The translations under genes and the position numbers were made by a program. Positions 22,703-35,224 of a stretch of DNA of 64,000 nt are shown one piece after another (positions within the stretch are counted from its first letter, which is position 1; each line of letters opens with the position of its first letter). The DNA comes from Buddleja alternifolia (Eukaryota > Streptophyta > Magnoliopsida > Lamiales > Scrophulariaceae), in NCBI GenBank assembly GCA_019426215.1, contig CM033408.1, positions 20,528,375-20,592,374 of the forward strand, written 5' to 3'. A model generated the notes under the pieces. It was not told where the DNA came from. It saw only the letters and a list, made by a program, of their open reading frames with translations, and searched no databases.

Positions 22703-23915
22703 CAGGATTTATGGATCAACAGCTCAAAGCACTCCAGCGATCAGTATCAGATTCATCTGAAATAAACCCTCAAGTCCTGAAGGACTTAAATACAATCATT
22801 CAAACGGACATTTATTTCCAACGGGAAATAAATTCAAATGCATTAAATGCCTGATAAGAGCATTAAATGTGATAAGCTATTATGACTTGTGGACAAGCCA
22901 CCTTTTGACTAGACTATCAGGTTTTCAGAATTTAAACCTGCCCCTGTCCAATCGGAACCAGCGGAATTTCAGAAATGTCAGAGAAAAGGCTGATTCACGC
23001 GCCATGTGAAGAAAACGCGTGCACATGTGTCCAACGGATAAATTCCAAAAATTTCTTATAAATACCTCATTTCATCAAACCCTACATATAGATATACATA
23101 AGATCAACACAAGAAAACTTTGCTGAAATATTCTCTCAAGAAAAGCTTAGAAACTCCATAGCCAAAATCTTTCAAGCTTGTTACATACATTCCAGACAGC
23201 CACATTATCTCAAACATCTTCCAAAGAAGAAACCTAAACTCTTACTGAGATATTCCAAGTTGTTTGATCTTTCCAAAAACAAACAACACCAGTGTGACAA
23301 AACCCTCAACCTTTCATCTAAGTGAGAAAGTTGTTGAAACCCCTTACAGACAGTATTTCTGAGTGAGAGAAGCTTGCAGAAGAAGATCTTCATTGGTGCT
23401 GAAGTATGTGTGTTCAAGGAGCCCAAGATCATTTTTCACCTCTTTACTATCTTGTAGAAGATTTTGTGTGATTCTTTGATAATCAACTTAGTAAATTCCC
23501 TCCGAGTGAAAAAGAAGAAGAAGGACATAGCTGGGATTACATCACCCAGTGAACCTTACAATTTCTTGTGTCACTCATTATTTACTGTTTTATTGTCTTC
23601 TTTTATATTTTATAATTTATTCTGAAAAAGACAAGCTAAACTGCTAAGCGACTATTTAACCAAACCGAACGCTAAAGCTTTAAAATCATTTCCACTGTGC
23701 TAACCCTAATTAAGCGATTTAAGCTTTACCCTACTTTGGTAAATTGGTAAAATCACTAAATCTAAGTTATCTTTTCTGTGGCGCCTAATCTAAGCACTCA
23801 GCTTTCCAAGCGTTGAAATCTTTAAAAGTGGTGCGAATTTTTGATGTCGAAAAAGACTTCAGGGTCTATTCAACCCCCTTTTCTAGACCCTTTCGTATGC
23901 CACTTGGGACCACCA
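22703..23915 (+). repeat. A2 3' LTR, right piece (begins with the B TSD)
   Basis: Begins CAGGATTTATGGATCAA, exactly where 10363-10662 stopped, and runs to the LTR end GGGACCACCA at 23915. It is not followed by a primer-binding site or gag but by Copia element D, as expected for a 3' LTR. Confidence 0.88.
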
Positions 23916-26344
23916 CCTTAGTTTAATACATACCGATGTCAATGGGCCCTTCGGGGAGTTGGCCCGTGGAGGTTTTCAGTACTTCCTCACATTCACCTAT
24001 GATAATTCTAGGTATGGTCTGGTGTACTTAATGAAGTACAAGTCTGAATCCATTGAATGGTTCAAGGAATTCAAGGCCTTGGTTGAAAACCAAACCGGCA
24101 AAAGACTCTCCGATCAGATCGAGGTGGTGAATACATGAGTGCGAGCTTGGAGAGTTCTTAACTAAACACGGCATTATTTTACAGTTGACTCCTCCAGCGA
24201 CTCCACAGCTCAATGGGGCAGTTGAACAACGGAATAGAACTCTGTTAGATATGGTTCGTTCCATGCTCAGTTACACAGATTTACTCATATCACTATGAGG
24301 TTATGCATTGCTTACAGCAGCTCTCATCTTGAACAGAGTTCCCTCTAAGTCTTTTCCAAGGACTCCTTACGAGATATGGAATGGAAAGAGACCTAGTCTT
24401 AAACACATAAGAATATGGGTTTGTCTAACTCATGTGAAACTCAAGACTAGTTCTTTAAGGGGTCGATTTATAGGTTTCCAAAGAATTTAATGGGACCCCT
24501 CTTTTACCTACACGATAATCAAGGATTGTTGTTGCCTTACATGCATACTTTCTCCAAGAAGAAGGAGGTGCAGGTAGAAATATTGTTCTAGAACAACAAA
24601 ATGAAACACTGTCTGAGAATACTGTTCAGGAAAGTTGAACTGAACCTACCCATACACAACCACCATCTCGTAAGTCAAGTAAAGTTTCTCAACCGCCTGA
24701 GAAATATAGCTATCTGCTACAAGGAGAGCGTGATCTTTATGCTGTAGCAGAGGAAAACCATGGAGATGATCCCTCTACTTTTGACCATGCAATGGTGGAT
24801 ATAGACTCTAATACGTGGCTTGAGACTATAAAAATAGAGATGGATTCAATGTGTTCAAACCAAGTCTTGACTCTTACGAATCCTCCCGAAGAGGTTAGAC
24901 CAACAGGGTATAAATGGATATATAAGAGGAAAATTAGTCCGGATGGCAAGATGGATACCTATAAGGTCAGGCTCGTACCGAAAGGGTATAGTCAAAAGGA
25001 GGATATTGACTATGAGGAAACCTTTTTTTGGGTAGCCATTATCAAATCCATCACGATTTTACTTGCCATAGCCACATACCTGGATTATGAGATTTGGCAG
25101 ATGGATGTGAAGACTACATTCCTAAATGGATACCTCAAGAAGGATATCTATATAGAGCAGCCCAAAGGTTTCATATCCAAAGACGATGCTCATAAGGTAT
25201 GTAAATTGAATAGGTCCATCTATGGACTAAAACTAACCTCTCGGAGCTGGAATCTTCATTTTGATGAAGAAGTTAGGAATTATGGCTTCATTAAGAATGT
25301 CAATGAACCATGCGTATACAAGAAATCCAGTGGGAGAAAAATATCATTTCTAGTCCTATATGTGGATGATATCCTTGTTATAGGAAATGATATAAGGCTG
25401 TTGATTTCAATCAAGACATGGCTCTCAAGCATATTTTCCATGAAAGACTTGGGAGAAGCCACCTACATCCTTGGGATTCGCATCTGCAGGGATAGAGCGA
25501 ATAAGATGATGGGGATTTATCAAGCCCTCTATTTAGAGAAAGTTCTAAAAAGGTTTGAATGGAGAACTCTAAAAGAGGACTTTTACCCATGAGACATGAA
25601 ATTTATCTTTTCAAATCAATGAGTCCTCAAAGTAAGGCAGATCGAAAAGAGATGAGTGTCTTACCCTATGCATTAGCTATTGAGAGTGTCATGTATCCCA
25701 TGTTATGCACGAGACTAGACATAGCCTATGTTGTGAGTGTAGTCAGTAGGTTTCAAGCTAACCCTGGCAAAAAGCACTGGGATGCAGTAAAATGTATTCT
25801 GAAATATTTGACAAGAACAAAGGATTTGTTGCTCATTTATGGATATGGAGAATTAAAAGTGGAAGGATATACGGACTCTGACTTCCAAGCGGATGTCAAT
25901 AGCCAAAAGTCCACTTCTAGGTTTATATTCACTCTTAATGGAGGAACGGTGTCTTGGAAAAGTTCCAAGCAAAGCACAACTGCTAACTCTACCACAAAGG
26001 CTGAATATGTGGCTACCTCGGAGGCTGCTAAGAAAGCTGTTTGGATCAAGAAGTCTGTGGCTGAACTTCAATTGGTTCCTAGCATGGAGCTCCCATTGCC
26101 ACTATTCTGTGACAACAATGGAGTCATCGCGCAGGTTAAGGAACTAATGTCTCACAAAAAATCCAAACACATTGAGAAAAGATATTACATCCTTAGAGAG
26201 ATCATTAGAAGAGGTAACATTGTCGTGTAGAGAATAGATTCAGCGAATAATGTAGCTTACCCACTCACCAAGCCATTGTCACATGCAGCGCTGGAACGCC
26301 ATCTTGAGAAGATGGGTATTAGATACTACAGCGATTTACATTGA
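23916..26344 (+). pseudogene. D pol (integrase core, RT, RNase H), broken
   Basis: Integrase core from HTDVNGPFGELARGG through DRGGEYMSA and QLNGAVEQRNRTLLDMV, with frameshifts and stops between 24120 and 24310, and the C-terminal RVPSKSFPRTPYEIWNGKRP segment. RT is open for 266 codons (24792-25592) with QMDVKTTFLNGYL, ILVIGND after YVDD, and MKDLGEATYILGI. RNase H overlaps it in another frame (25559-26230): TDSDFQADV, KAEYVATSE and CDNNG, followed by a frame-broken NVAYPLTKPLSHAA. At least one frameshift near 25560 and a stop near 26229 inactivate it. Confidence 0.85.
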
Positions 26345-26359
26345 GTGTAAGTGGAAGCT

Positions 26360-27222
26360 TGTTCGGTATATGGCCTAGATGTCAATGAGGAATTAGATTG
26401 TATAGAGTTATTTATGTTATTTTGTACAAACTAATTATTTGGAATAAAAGGCATTTTACATTTGTTCATATAGATCTTGAATGGCATCAATAGTCTTGAA
26501 CATATAGTCCAAGTGTAATCTGGAGATACCTTCTACTCCTTGTGTATAAGAAGATGGACACTAAAAGTGTTAGATTACATAAAATGAGTTTTCATGTCCA
26601 AAAGTCTTAATTGGGCATTAGAGACTGGACTTGTATGATATGAGCTTTAACAAGGAAGTGTCAGTCGGTCATTACGCAGTGGTGTGGAATGAAATTGTTG
26701 GAGCTCATAACATAGATATATCAATGGAATTGATATATCCGAATATGTATCGCAGTAATTCTGCAACATGGGTATTTACTCGATGACTGTCAATGGTAGG
26801 ATTACTGATCATGATAGTATTTGTGAGCCTTAGACCTGAGAAATCATGAGCAATGTGCTTTTGACCCTGTGCTTGTTACTAGGGCAGTAAGATCCAATTC
26901 ACCCGTTAGTGGGGTTGACCTCGAAGAGCAGTATCAGTGGGCAAGTAGCAGTTGTTTGGTGATTACGAAGATGGAATTCACTATCTCGAGTAGTAAATGA
27001 GTTTATATCATTTGAGACCATGAGTATATGAAATGACAAATCTTTAGCCAAAGCATACAAACTATCTCTGTGGAACACAGAGGGTAGTTTGGTAATTTCA
27101 TATACTATGGTTAAACATCAAGTCCTGTGAGTTTGACACTTTCCATGACTCTCACTCGATTGGATATAATAGTGAAGGGATTATACTCATATGGTATTCA
27201 TGACTGGAAAGGTTCGTAATGA
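26360..27222 (+). repeat. D 3' LTR, left piece
   Basis: Non-coding AT-rich DNA after the RNase H end. TGTTCGGTATATGGCC after the PPT-like AAGTGGAAGC is the probable LTR start, by analogy with other Copia elements. No ORF seen. The LTR is split by element C and resumes at 41766. Confidence 0.55.
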
Positions 27223-27227
27223 TCTTA

Positions 27228-28723
27228 TGTTAGGAATTTCATGTTAGATGTTTGATGATGACAAGATAGGATTTTATGTTAGACCCCAAGTATAATGTAA
27301 GTTTCTGTTTTCATAAATCAATGAATAAGCGTTCGAAAGTTTATAATTTTATTTCGGCTTGTAATTTTATCTTTATAGATTTTAGACTAAGTATAAGATA
27401 CCGAATCGCTAATAGAATTCTAGGTGAGTCTATTAGAAAGGAAGTTGAAGATCAGCGTCAGAAGTCAAATAAGGATGAAGATTTGTTCTTAGCGACTGTC
27501 AATCGCTAAAGGAATATTTCAGGATTTATAGATCAAGCGCTCAAAGCACTCCAGCTATCAGTATCAGATTCACCTGAAATAAATACTCAAGTCATGAAGG
27601 ACTTAAATGCAATCATTCAACGGACATTTATTTCCAACGGGAAATAAATTCAAATGCATTAAATGTCTGATAAGTGCATTAAATGTGATAAGCTAATATG
27701 ACTTGTGGACAAGCCACCTTTTGACTAGACTGTCGGGATTTCAGAGTTCAAAGCTGCTCCCGTCCAATCAGAACCAGCATGATTTCAAGAATGACATAAA
27801 AAAGGTAGAATCATGCGCCGAGTGCACGCACTCACATGTGTCCAATGGACAGATCCCAAGAATTGCCTATAATACCTTATTCCAACAAATCCTAAAAAGA
27901 TATACATATACGTACATGCACAAGAAAACTTTGCTGAAATTCTCTTTAAAAGAAAAAACTTAGAAACTCCATAGCCAAAATTTCTTCAAGCTTTTTGCAT
28001 ACATTCCATATAGTCAAAAATATCTCAAACATCTTCCAAAGAAGGAACCTAAATTCTTATTGAGATATTCCAAGTTGTTTGATCTTTCCAAAAACAAACA
28101 AACCCTTGTGATAAAACCCTCAATCTTTCATCTGAGTGAGAAAGTTGTTGAAACCCCTTACAGGCAGTATTTCTGAGTGAGAGAAGCTTGTAGAAGAAGA
28201 TCTTCATTGGTGCTGAAATTTGTGTGATCAAGGAGCCCGAGATCATTTTCACCTATTTACTACCTTGTAGAAGATTTTGTGTGATTTTTTGATAATCATC
28301 TTAGTAAATTCCCTCCAAGTGAAAAAGGAGAAGAATGACGTAGCTGGGATTACATCACCCAGTGAACCTTACAATTTCTTGTGTCATTTACTTTCATTAT
28401 TGTCTTGTTTTATATTATATTATTTATTCTGAAAAAGACAAGCTAATCTGCTAAGTGACTATTTAATTAAAACGAACGCAAAATCTTTAAAATCATTTCC
28501 GCTGTGCTAACCCTGATTAAGCGATCTAAGCATTACCCTACTTTGGTAAATTGCTAAAATCACTAAGTCGAAGTTATCTTTACTGAAGCGTCTGACCCAA
28601 GCACTCAGCTTCCTAAGCGTTCTAATCTTTAAAAGTGATACAAACTTTTTGAAGTCGAAAAAGACTTCAGGGTCTATTCAACCCCCCCTTCTAAACGCTT
28701 TCGTATGCCACTTGGGACCACCA
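27228..28723 (+). repeat. C 5' LTR
   Basis: TGTTAGGAATTTCATG to GGGACCACCA, 1,496 bp, followed two bases later by the tRNA-Met primer-binding site. Its C tract is only seven C (28682-28688). Confidence 0.92.
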
Positions 28724-28725
28724 AG

Positions 28726-28737
28726 TGGTATCAGAGC
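28726..28737 (+). other. C primer-binding site (initiator tRNA-Met)
   Basis: TGGTATCAGAGC two bases after the LTR end, as in element B. Confidence 0.9.
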
Positions 28738-28836
28738 GGTTGAAATGGAAACTTAAGTGTTTCAGAGCGTAATTGCTTGTTTAGATCCATTTTTCTAAAC
28801 TTAGTCGTTTTAAAACTCTCTCTTAAACATCTCATT

Positions 28837-31029
28837 ATGGCTTTTAACAAATGCCTAAGTTGGTAGAGTCAAACTATGATTCTTAGAAATTTAGAGCATT
28901 CGCGTATTTATTTTCTTGCGATAATGAAACCTGTGATGTAATTTCAGATGGCCCCATTAAGATCATGAAAGTGATAACTCGAGCACCTGGAGCTGATGAA
29001 GCAACTCCAGATGGATATGTCGAAAAACCCAAGTTAGAATGGACGCCAGATGATCAGGAAAGTGCGAATCTAGATAATGTTGGACGAAGTACACTTTACT
29101 CAGCGTTAGGAGATAATGATGCATTGTTCAACAAGATCAAGCAATGTAAGACTTCCAAAGAAAAATGGGATAATCTGGCTATAGTATGTGAAGGTTCAGC
29201 ATGAAAGAGAACAAGCTCTCCATAGCCATGCAAAGATTTGAGCATTTTAAGATGTAGACCAATGAGATGCTAGAACAATTGGACGCAAGGTTTACTTTGC
29301 TCATTACAGAGTTAGCATCATTAGACAAAGAGTTGACCAACAAGGAAATAGTCAATAAGATTTTTAGAAGTCTTCCAAGCAAGTATTTGATTAAGACTGT
29401 TGCTATGAGAGAATCACAAACCTTGGAGACTCTTACTCTAGAACGTTTGTTTTCAGAATTAAAGGCATTTGAGTTCGAATTAGGTGAAGTCAGCGACACA
29501 TCGACTTCAGCAACTGAATCAGGAGCATTAATCACTACCACCAAAAGTAAGGGTAAAGCGATTAGTGAGGTGAAAGTGACAGAATCAAATGAGGAAAAGG
29601 AAATGGCTTTATTGGTCAAGAAATTCAAGAAACTTCTAAGATATGAAAAGAGAAATCCTATTGGACAAACATCATTCCAAAATGCTCCCCCAGCACCAGC
29701 GCCTCAGTATCAAGCACCAGTATATTCTGTACCTCAACCAATAGCGCCAGTTACTTATCAAGCGCCTACAACTCCTACTCAGAATCTCTCAACACCAGTT
29801 GGTTCAAAGCGATTAACCACTGAACAGAAAATGAAAACTAATTTGTGTTATAATTGCAGGAAACCAGGGCACTACCAGGTAAATTGCTCTTATCCAAATG
29901 TGTCTAAGCCCACAAGGCAAGACTATGCAGAAAGAAACCAATTCCTGAGCAATCTTCGCCAACAAGGTTTGCTAGCGGAATCTGAACCATCCTCCGCACC
30001 TGAAGACGATTTGGAATCATCATATGAAAGCAGTGATGATGAGCCAATAAGCGACTCAGCATTGATCTGTCTCATGCCAAGAGATGATGAAGCATCTGAC
30101 AATTCGCTACCAAAGGTAACCACTGAATTATCTCATCCTCTTTCTTATGATGAATTGCTTGACAAAGTTAATGAATATTATAAAGATTGTCAAGATGCTG
30201 CCAAGATATATCAAAATCACTTCGCTATTATCTCATCGCTCACAAGTGATAAAGTAACGCTCAAAGCAGAGTTGCAAGTTCAGCAATAATGCATTGAGAA
30301 GAACCAATCGCTTGAGAGTAAGATTACTCAATTAAAAAGTGATCTTGATATAATAGTCAAGAAAGAAGCTTATCTGATCGCTAGACTTGCCAAATCAGAG
30401 CAGCTCATCTCATCATTATCAAAAGCTTCAAGAAAGTTGGATAATGTGACTGAGGTAACAAGAATATTTGGTGAAAAGACTGGTTTAGGATGCAATATGG
30501 TAAACAACCAAATAAATCAAATGTTACAGCGAACAACAAAGGAAAGGGCGTTTTCTTTGTTGAGAAAGGTTCACAAAGTCAAACGCTAAATGAACCAACA
30601 GACAATGGTACGAGGCCAAATGAGAAAGCCAAAGCTAACTCAGACAAGGGTAAGGCAAAGGCAAATGATTCACAAAAACGGGTTCATCCAAACGCTCAAA
30701 AGACTAAGGATAAACTTAACCATTGTGAATCAAGCTCTAAGCGTCCTACACCAAAAGTGCACCCTAAGCCAGCGCCTAGGAAATACCAGCGTCAATATCC
30801 ACAACAGTCTAGATCATATTATCGCTACTAGGATGATTATGATTATGACTATGATTATGATTACTATTACAATCAAGGATATTATTATACACAACACAAT
30901 GTGAAACCCAAGAAGACCAGTATTCCTACAATGAAGATTAGGCAAATATGGGTTCCTAAAGTTTTAATTCAAACCAAAGCTACTAACATTAAAGGACCCA
31001 AGACAACATGGGTACCTAAGAAGAATTAG
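28837..31029 (+). pseudogene. C gag
   Basis: Best preserved gag of the three. A one-base loss in the AAATGCC start region and a TAG near 28885 spoil the N-terminus, and a TAG near 29255 and small indel near 29200 break the capsid region. Then 340 codons are open (29267-30289), including ELASLDKELTNKE, KRLTTEQKMKTN and an intact zinc knuckle CYNCRKPGHYQVNC (CX2CX4HX4C), acidic SSDDEP patch and coiled-coil-like region up to a TAA at 30287. The C-terminal basic, Tyr-rich part (to 30831) is interrupted by a TAG in the Tyr run. Ends at TAG 31027-31029. Confidence 0.88.
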
Positions 31030-31042
31030 AACTATCCTTTAA

Positions 31043-32270
31043 ATGCAGGTACCTAGAGCCAACACCGATACTTCAGTTTGGTACTTTGATAGTGGATCAT
31101 CAAGGCATATGACTAGATCAAAAGATCTCTTGGTCAACTATCGTGCAACCAATGGTCCTCAAGTTATATTCGGTGATAACTCCAAAGGTAAAACCAAAGT
31201 TAAAGGTATTATGCATAGGGGGAATATCATGATTAGTGATGTATATTATGTTGAGGGTCTTAAGCATAATTTATTAAGTATTAGTCAATTTTGTGATAAA
31301 AGCTTTGAAGAAAAATTTTCAAGTGACTACTGTTATGTTAACGACGCTAAGACTAAGTCTACTAAATTAAGAGAAAAAAGAACAAACAATGTGTATTTAG
31401 TAGATTGGGATTCTACAATTGATAACAACCCCACATGCTTTGTTGCTAAAAGTCAAAATGAACTAGGTTGGTTATAGCACAGAAAAATGAATCACCTCAA
31501 CTTTAAGGCAATCTCTAAGTTAATATCGCTAAATCTAGTAGAGGGATTACCTAAGAGTTCCTTTCAGAAAAATCGCTTATGTGATGCATGTCAAATGGGT
31601 AAACAAGTTAAATCCTCATTTAAGAAGAAACCATGCCTATCTACTTCTAGCGTTCTTGAACTATTGCATCTAGATTTGTTTGGTCCTATTCAAATCATGA
31701 GTGTTAGTGGTAAAAAGTACTCGCTAGTAATAGTTGATGATTTCTCTCGCTATACATGGATAGAATTCCTAGCAACCAAAGATGAAACAAGTTTCAAGCT
31801 CACGTCGCTAATTCGTCAATTGCAAACTTATAAAGATTTAAAGGTGACGAGAATTAGAAGCGATAGAGGAACTGAATTTACTGACCAATTTGTTGAGAAG
31901 TTTGTATAGATGTTGGAATACTTCATGAGTATTCTGCCCCTAGAACACCTCAACAGAATGGAGTAGCTGAGCGACAGAACAGTACGCTTAAAGAAGCCGC
32001 TAGGACGATGCTTGCAGAGTCTAAGCTGCCTCAAAGGTTTTGGGCCGAAGCTATTAATACCGCTTGCTACACTCAGAACCGGTGTATGATCAACAAGCAA
32101 TATGAGAAGACTCCATATGAGTTGTGGAAGGGACGTAAGCCTAATGTTTCATATTTTCATGTATTTGGTTCAAGATGTTTCATTCATAACAATGGATCCC
32201 AAACCTAAAGACGTTTGGTCCTAAAGTAAATGAGGGAATCTTTCTAAGCTATGCCAAGAATGGAAATAGT
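31043..32270 (+). pseudogene. C pol, protease end and integrase
   Basis: Starts ATGCAGGTACC, one base out of frame with gag. Protease-type motif VWYFDSGSSRHMTRS; then NELGWL followed by TAG at 31475-31477 in place of the Trp of the conserved WLWHRK motif; HRKMNHLNF and CDACQMGKQ zinc ligands; catalytic Asp in LDLFGP and in RSDRGTEF; a stop near 31906; then QQNGVAERQN (Glu) in another frame. Near 32270 the sequence jumps from YAKNGN to the RT motif SAFLNGKLQ, removing the linker and the RT N-terminus, about 0.8 kb relative to B. Confidence 0.86.
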
Positions 32271-32280
32271 GCATTCCTGA

Positions 32281-33438
32281 ATGGTAAACTCCAAGATGAA
32301 GTTTATGTGGAGCAACCACCAGGATTCATCAACAACCATGGCAAAAGTATGGTCTACAAATTGGATAAGACACTCTATGGCCTTAAACAAGCACCCAAGA
32401 GCATGGTATGACACTCTCTCTAGCTTCACTATAGGTAAAGGTTTTTCAAAAGGCAGCGTTGATACAACGTTATTTAAAATTACCCATAATGAAGATATTC
32501 TCTTAGTCCAGATTTATGTTGATGATATTATATTTAGTTCTACTAATAAGCGATTGTGTGAGAAATTTTTTAAAATGATGCAAGATCAATTTGAAATGAG
32601 CATGATGGGTGAATTAACTTTCTTCTTAGGATTACAAGTTAAACAACTCCCAAATGGCATATTTATAAACCAAGCTAAATATACAAGAGATATGATTAAG
32701 AAATTTGGTATGGAAAATGCATCATCTTCAAAAATTCCAATGAGCCAAACGCTTAAGTTAGATAAAGATGAAAGTGGAAAGAAAATTGATACCACTAACT
32801 ATAGAGGTATCATTGGATCACTTCTTTATCTTACCGCTAGTAGACCTGATATTATGTTTTCGGTATGCTTGTGTGCACGCTTTCAAGCTGATCCTAGAGA
32901 ATCACACTTAAATGCTACCAAGAGAATCCTTAAATACCTAAACGGCACACAGAATGTGGGCTTATGGTATCCAAGGGACTCTCCTTTTGAACTAATTGAT
33001 TATTCAAACACAGATTTTGCAGGATGCAAAATAGATAGAAAGAGTACTAGTGGTACGTGTCAATTTCTAGGTGATAGACTAATTTCGTGGCATAGTAAGA
33101 AACAACAATCCATAGCGACTTCTACCGATGAAGCAGAGTATGTAGCCGCTGGGAGCTGTTGTGCACAAATCCTTTGGATGAGGCAACAACTTAGAGATTA
33201 TGGAACAATCCTAGGTCCTACCCCAATCCATTGTGATAACCAAAGATCTTTAGCTATGACCCAAAACCCTATCCTTCATTCTAGAACCAAACACATTGAC
33301 ATTCGATACCATTTCTTGCGTGACCATATTCAAAAGAAAGACATCTCCATGCACTTCATTGGAACTGACAAACAATTGGCAGATATCTTCACCAAAGAGC
33401 TCAACGAACAACGCTTTCTCACTTTGAGAAATGAATAA
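32281..33438 (+). pseudogene. C pol, reverse transcriptase C-terminal half and RNase H (open)
   Basis: 385 open codons; the first about 40 are in a shifted frame, and the true RT frame is entered near 32390 at APRAWYDTL. Catalytic YVDDIIFSS is intact, followed by FEMSMMGELTFFLGLQV, then connection domain and RNase H: DYSNTDFAGC, DEAEYVAAGSCCAQ, HCDNQRSLAM, RTKHIDIRYHF and DKQLADIFTK, ending RNE-TAA. RNase H acidic residues appear present. Being detached from integrase and lacking the RT fingers, it cannot work alone. Confidence 0.86.
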
Positions 33439-34308
33439 GGTATGATCGACTTAAACGCCTAAATCATAAAGCATCATATTTTATAGGCATATAATTTAGG
33501 TGGAATCCACTTTAAATTATGTTCCAAGTGTCTTTCAAAATTGAAATGAGTTATCAATTTTAGGGGGAACTTTAAAATTGTACTTGTTTCAATTTATGAG
33601 TGACTATGATCAAAAATGACTTTAAAAATTCTTATGCAGTGATCACTAGCGCTTATCTATTATGCATAACAAAATCGATCTCTAATAAAATTAAATAAAA
33701 AATATCTTATGAAAAGTGATTGACTTTATCAAAAAGACCTCAGCGTTAAAAAGGTTCCCACTTTAACGCTAAGTAACTTTTTTAAAATTCATGCATAGTT
33801 TTCATCGCTAAAAAGTAGCGTGTGGATAAGTCCAAAAGATTAGATTTAACAACTGCCCACACGTGTTTATCAAATCAAACTGACGGTTAATGATTCATAT
33901 CTAAACACTAGGCGGTTCAGTAACTGCACCTGTCTGAATACATGTCAGTGTACTATCAGGCGCGTGTATTTCACGCTGAAAATTTCAAAATTATTCAAAC
34001 GTTTTGAAAAAGTAACTGCGGGTTTCAAACATTTATATTTCACAGTTGTTACCATGTTTACCGCACTTTTTGACATCGGTATTTATGTGTAAACGGCTCA
34101 GATTTAATATTTGTTCTTTTCAAAATTAACTTCTGTACACGTGTCATTCATCTACTAGTTAAGGAGTTATTTTTTGCCTTCTATTTAAACCCTTCACAAC
34201 CTTTACAGTAAAACTCTATCACTTCCACAATTCTTCTACTGTAAAAGTTCTCTCTAAGGCAAAAAAAGAATCTTTTCTCTCCTACATCAAAGCTTTTCCA
34301 GTTCATCA
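33439..34308 (+). promoter_or_regulatory. C spacer and putative ORF3 promoter
   Basis: Non-coding; aligns with the A2 and B spacers. G-box CACGTG at 34138-34143, TATA-like CTATTTAAACCC at 34191-34202, TTTACAGTAAAA leader, ORF3 ATG at 34309. Confidence 0.5.
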
Positions 34309-35224
34309 ATGGCACCCAAATCTTCAAAATCTGCTGCCGAAAAATCTTCCAAATCTGAGAAACCAGTCACTGTTAACGCTGGTTTTCTTGTTAACTGGGA
34401 CTATCTTGTTGATAACCAGAACTTCCCTTTAGGGACTATTCTTCAACTCGTCCAGAAATTTTGTTTGCGTGATATGATAACTGTTGTTTTTAACATCTTT
34501 GAGGAAGAAACTCTTTTCTTCTTCAAAAATGCAAAAACCTCTGATGATGGAAACTCCATTTCCTGCGTCTTTCCCTTTGCTCGTGAGATCTTTGTCCTCA
34601 CTCCTTCTCTCATTTCATCTTTACTAAATCTACTAAGAATTCGAAAATGTCACCCTTGGAGATGCTACCAAAGTTTGGGCGTTGATCAAGAAGGATAAAG
34701 TTGAAGCTGCCTACGAACCCAACTTCAAGAAAAATGATATGAAAGGCGAATATGTCATTCTTGCGGACATATGTGCAAAGATGATCGAATGGATAAAGGG
34801 AAGCTTCGATAAAGTTTCCAATCTCCAGTATAGATGATGGTGGCCATTTTGACCAAATTGAAGATAAATTGGTCGCTTTACGTTTTTAATCGCTTCAAGG
34901 CAGCAATGGCTAAGTCGGTTAATCCCAAACCTTATGGGATTGTCTTGAGTCGTATTCTTAGCGCTAGCAATTTCACCAACTTCGCTAAAAAGAAGGTTTC
35001 AGCGCTAAAGTTCTATGGAAAGAAGATGATCCGTGAGCTGCTCAAGCCAAGAAGATGTGGTGGTGCAGCGGTTCCCAAAGAAGAGCCTGAGCGACTTCTT
35101 GCTGAAGGAGTTGTTCGCAGCGATGATGAAGAGCACGCGACATCGTCTTTATCATCTTCATTGGAAGAGGCAGTGGTGGTTAAGCGACCAAAACGAAAGA
35201 TCCCTATTAAGGTCGCTGAGCCAG

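Larger units (their letters stand above)
4154..23915 (+). mobile_element. Element A2: Sirevirus-like Ty1/Copia retrotransposon, 3' two thirds, interrupted by element B
   Basis: Contains RT C-terminus/RNase H (4154-4825), a spacer, ORF3 (5739-10101), a polypurine tract and a 3' LTR. The LTR is split into 10363-10662 and 22708-23915 by element B. B is bounded by CAGGA at 10658-10662 and 22703-22707, and rejoining the two LTR pieces across this TSD gives a normal-length LTR of about 1.5 kb. Beyond 23915 lies unrelated Copia element D, so A2 was inserted in D with CCTTA as the likely right TSD (23916-23920). Its 5' end and gag are not in the window. Confidence 0.87.
23916..27227 (+). mobile_element. 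Element D: older Ty1/Copia retrotransposon, left visible part
   Basis: A second Copia lineage, unlike A-C. It is the host of A2 and C. Integrase, RT and RNase H fragments (23916-26344) are followed by a PPT-like AAGTGGAAGC and an LTR start near 26360; the LTR resumes after element C at 41766. The last five bases (27223-27227, TCTTA) are the TSD of C. Its own 5' part is outside the window. Lineage within Copia is not resolved by eye. Confidence 0.8.

Noticed and set aside
22624..22854. 76-codon frame across the B/A2 LTR boundary
   Set aside because: Chance frame through LTR sequence; a similar one at 60676 in the solo LTR is equally non-coding.
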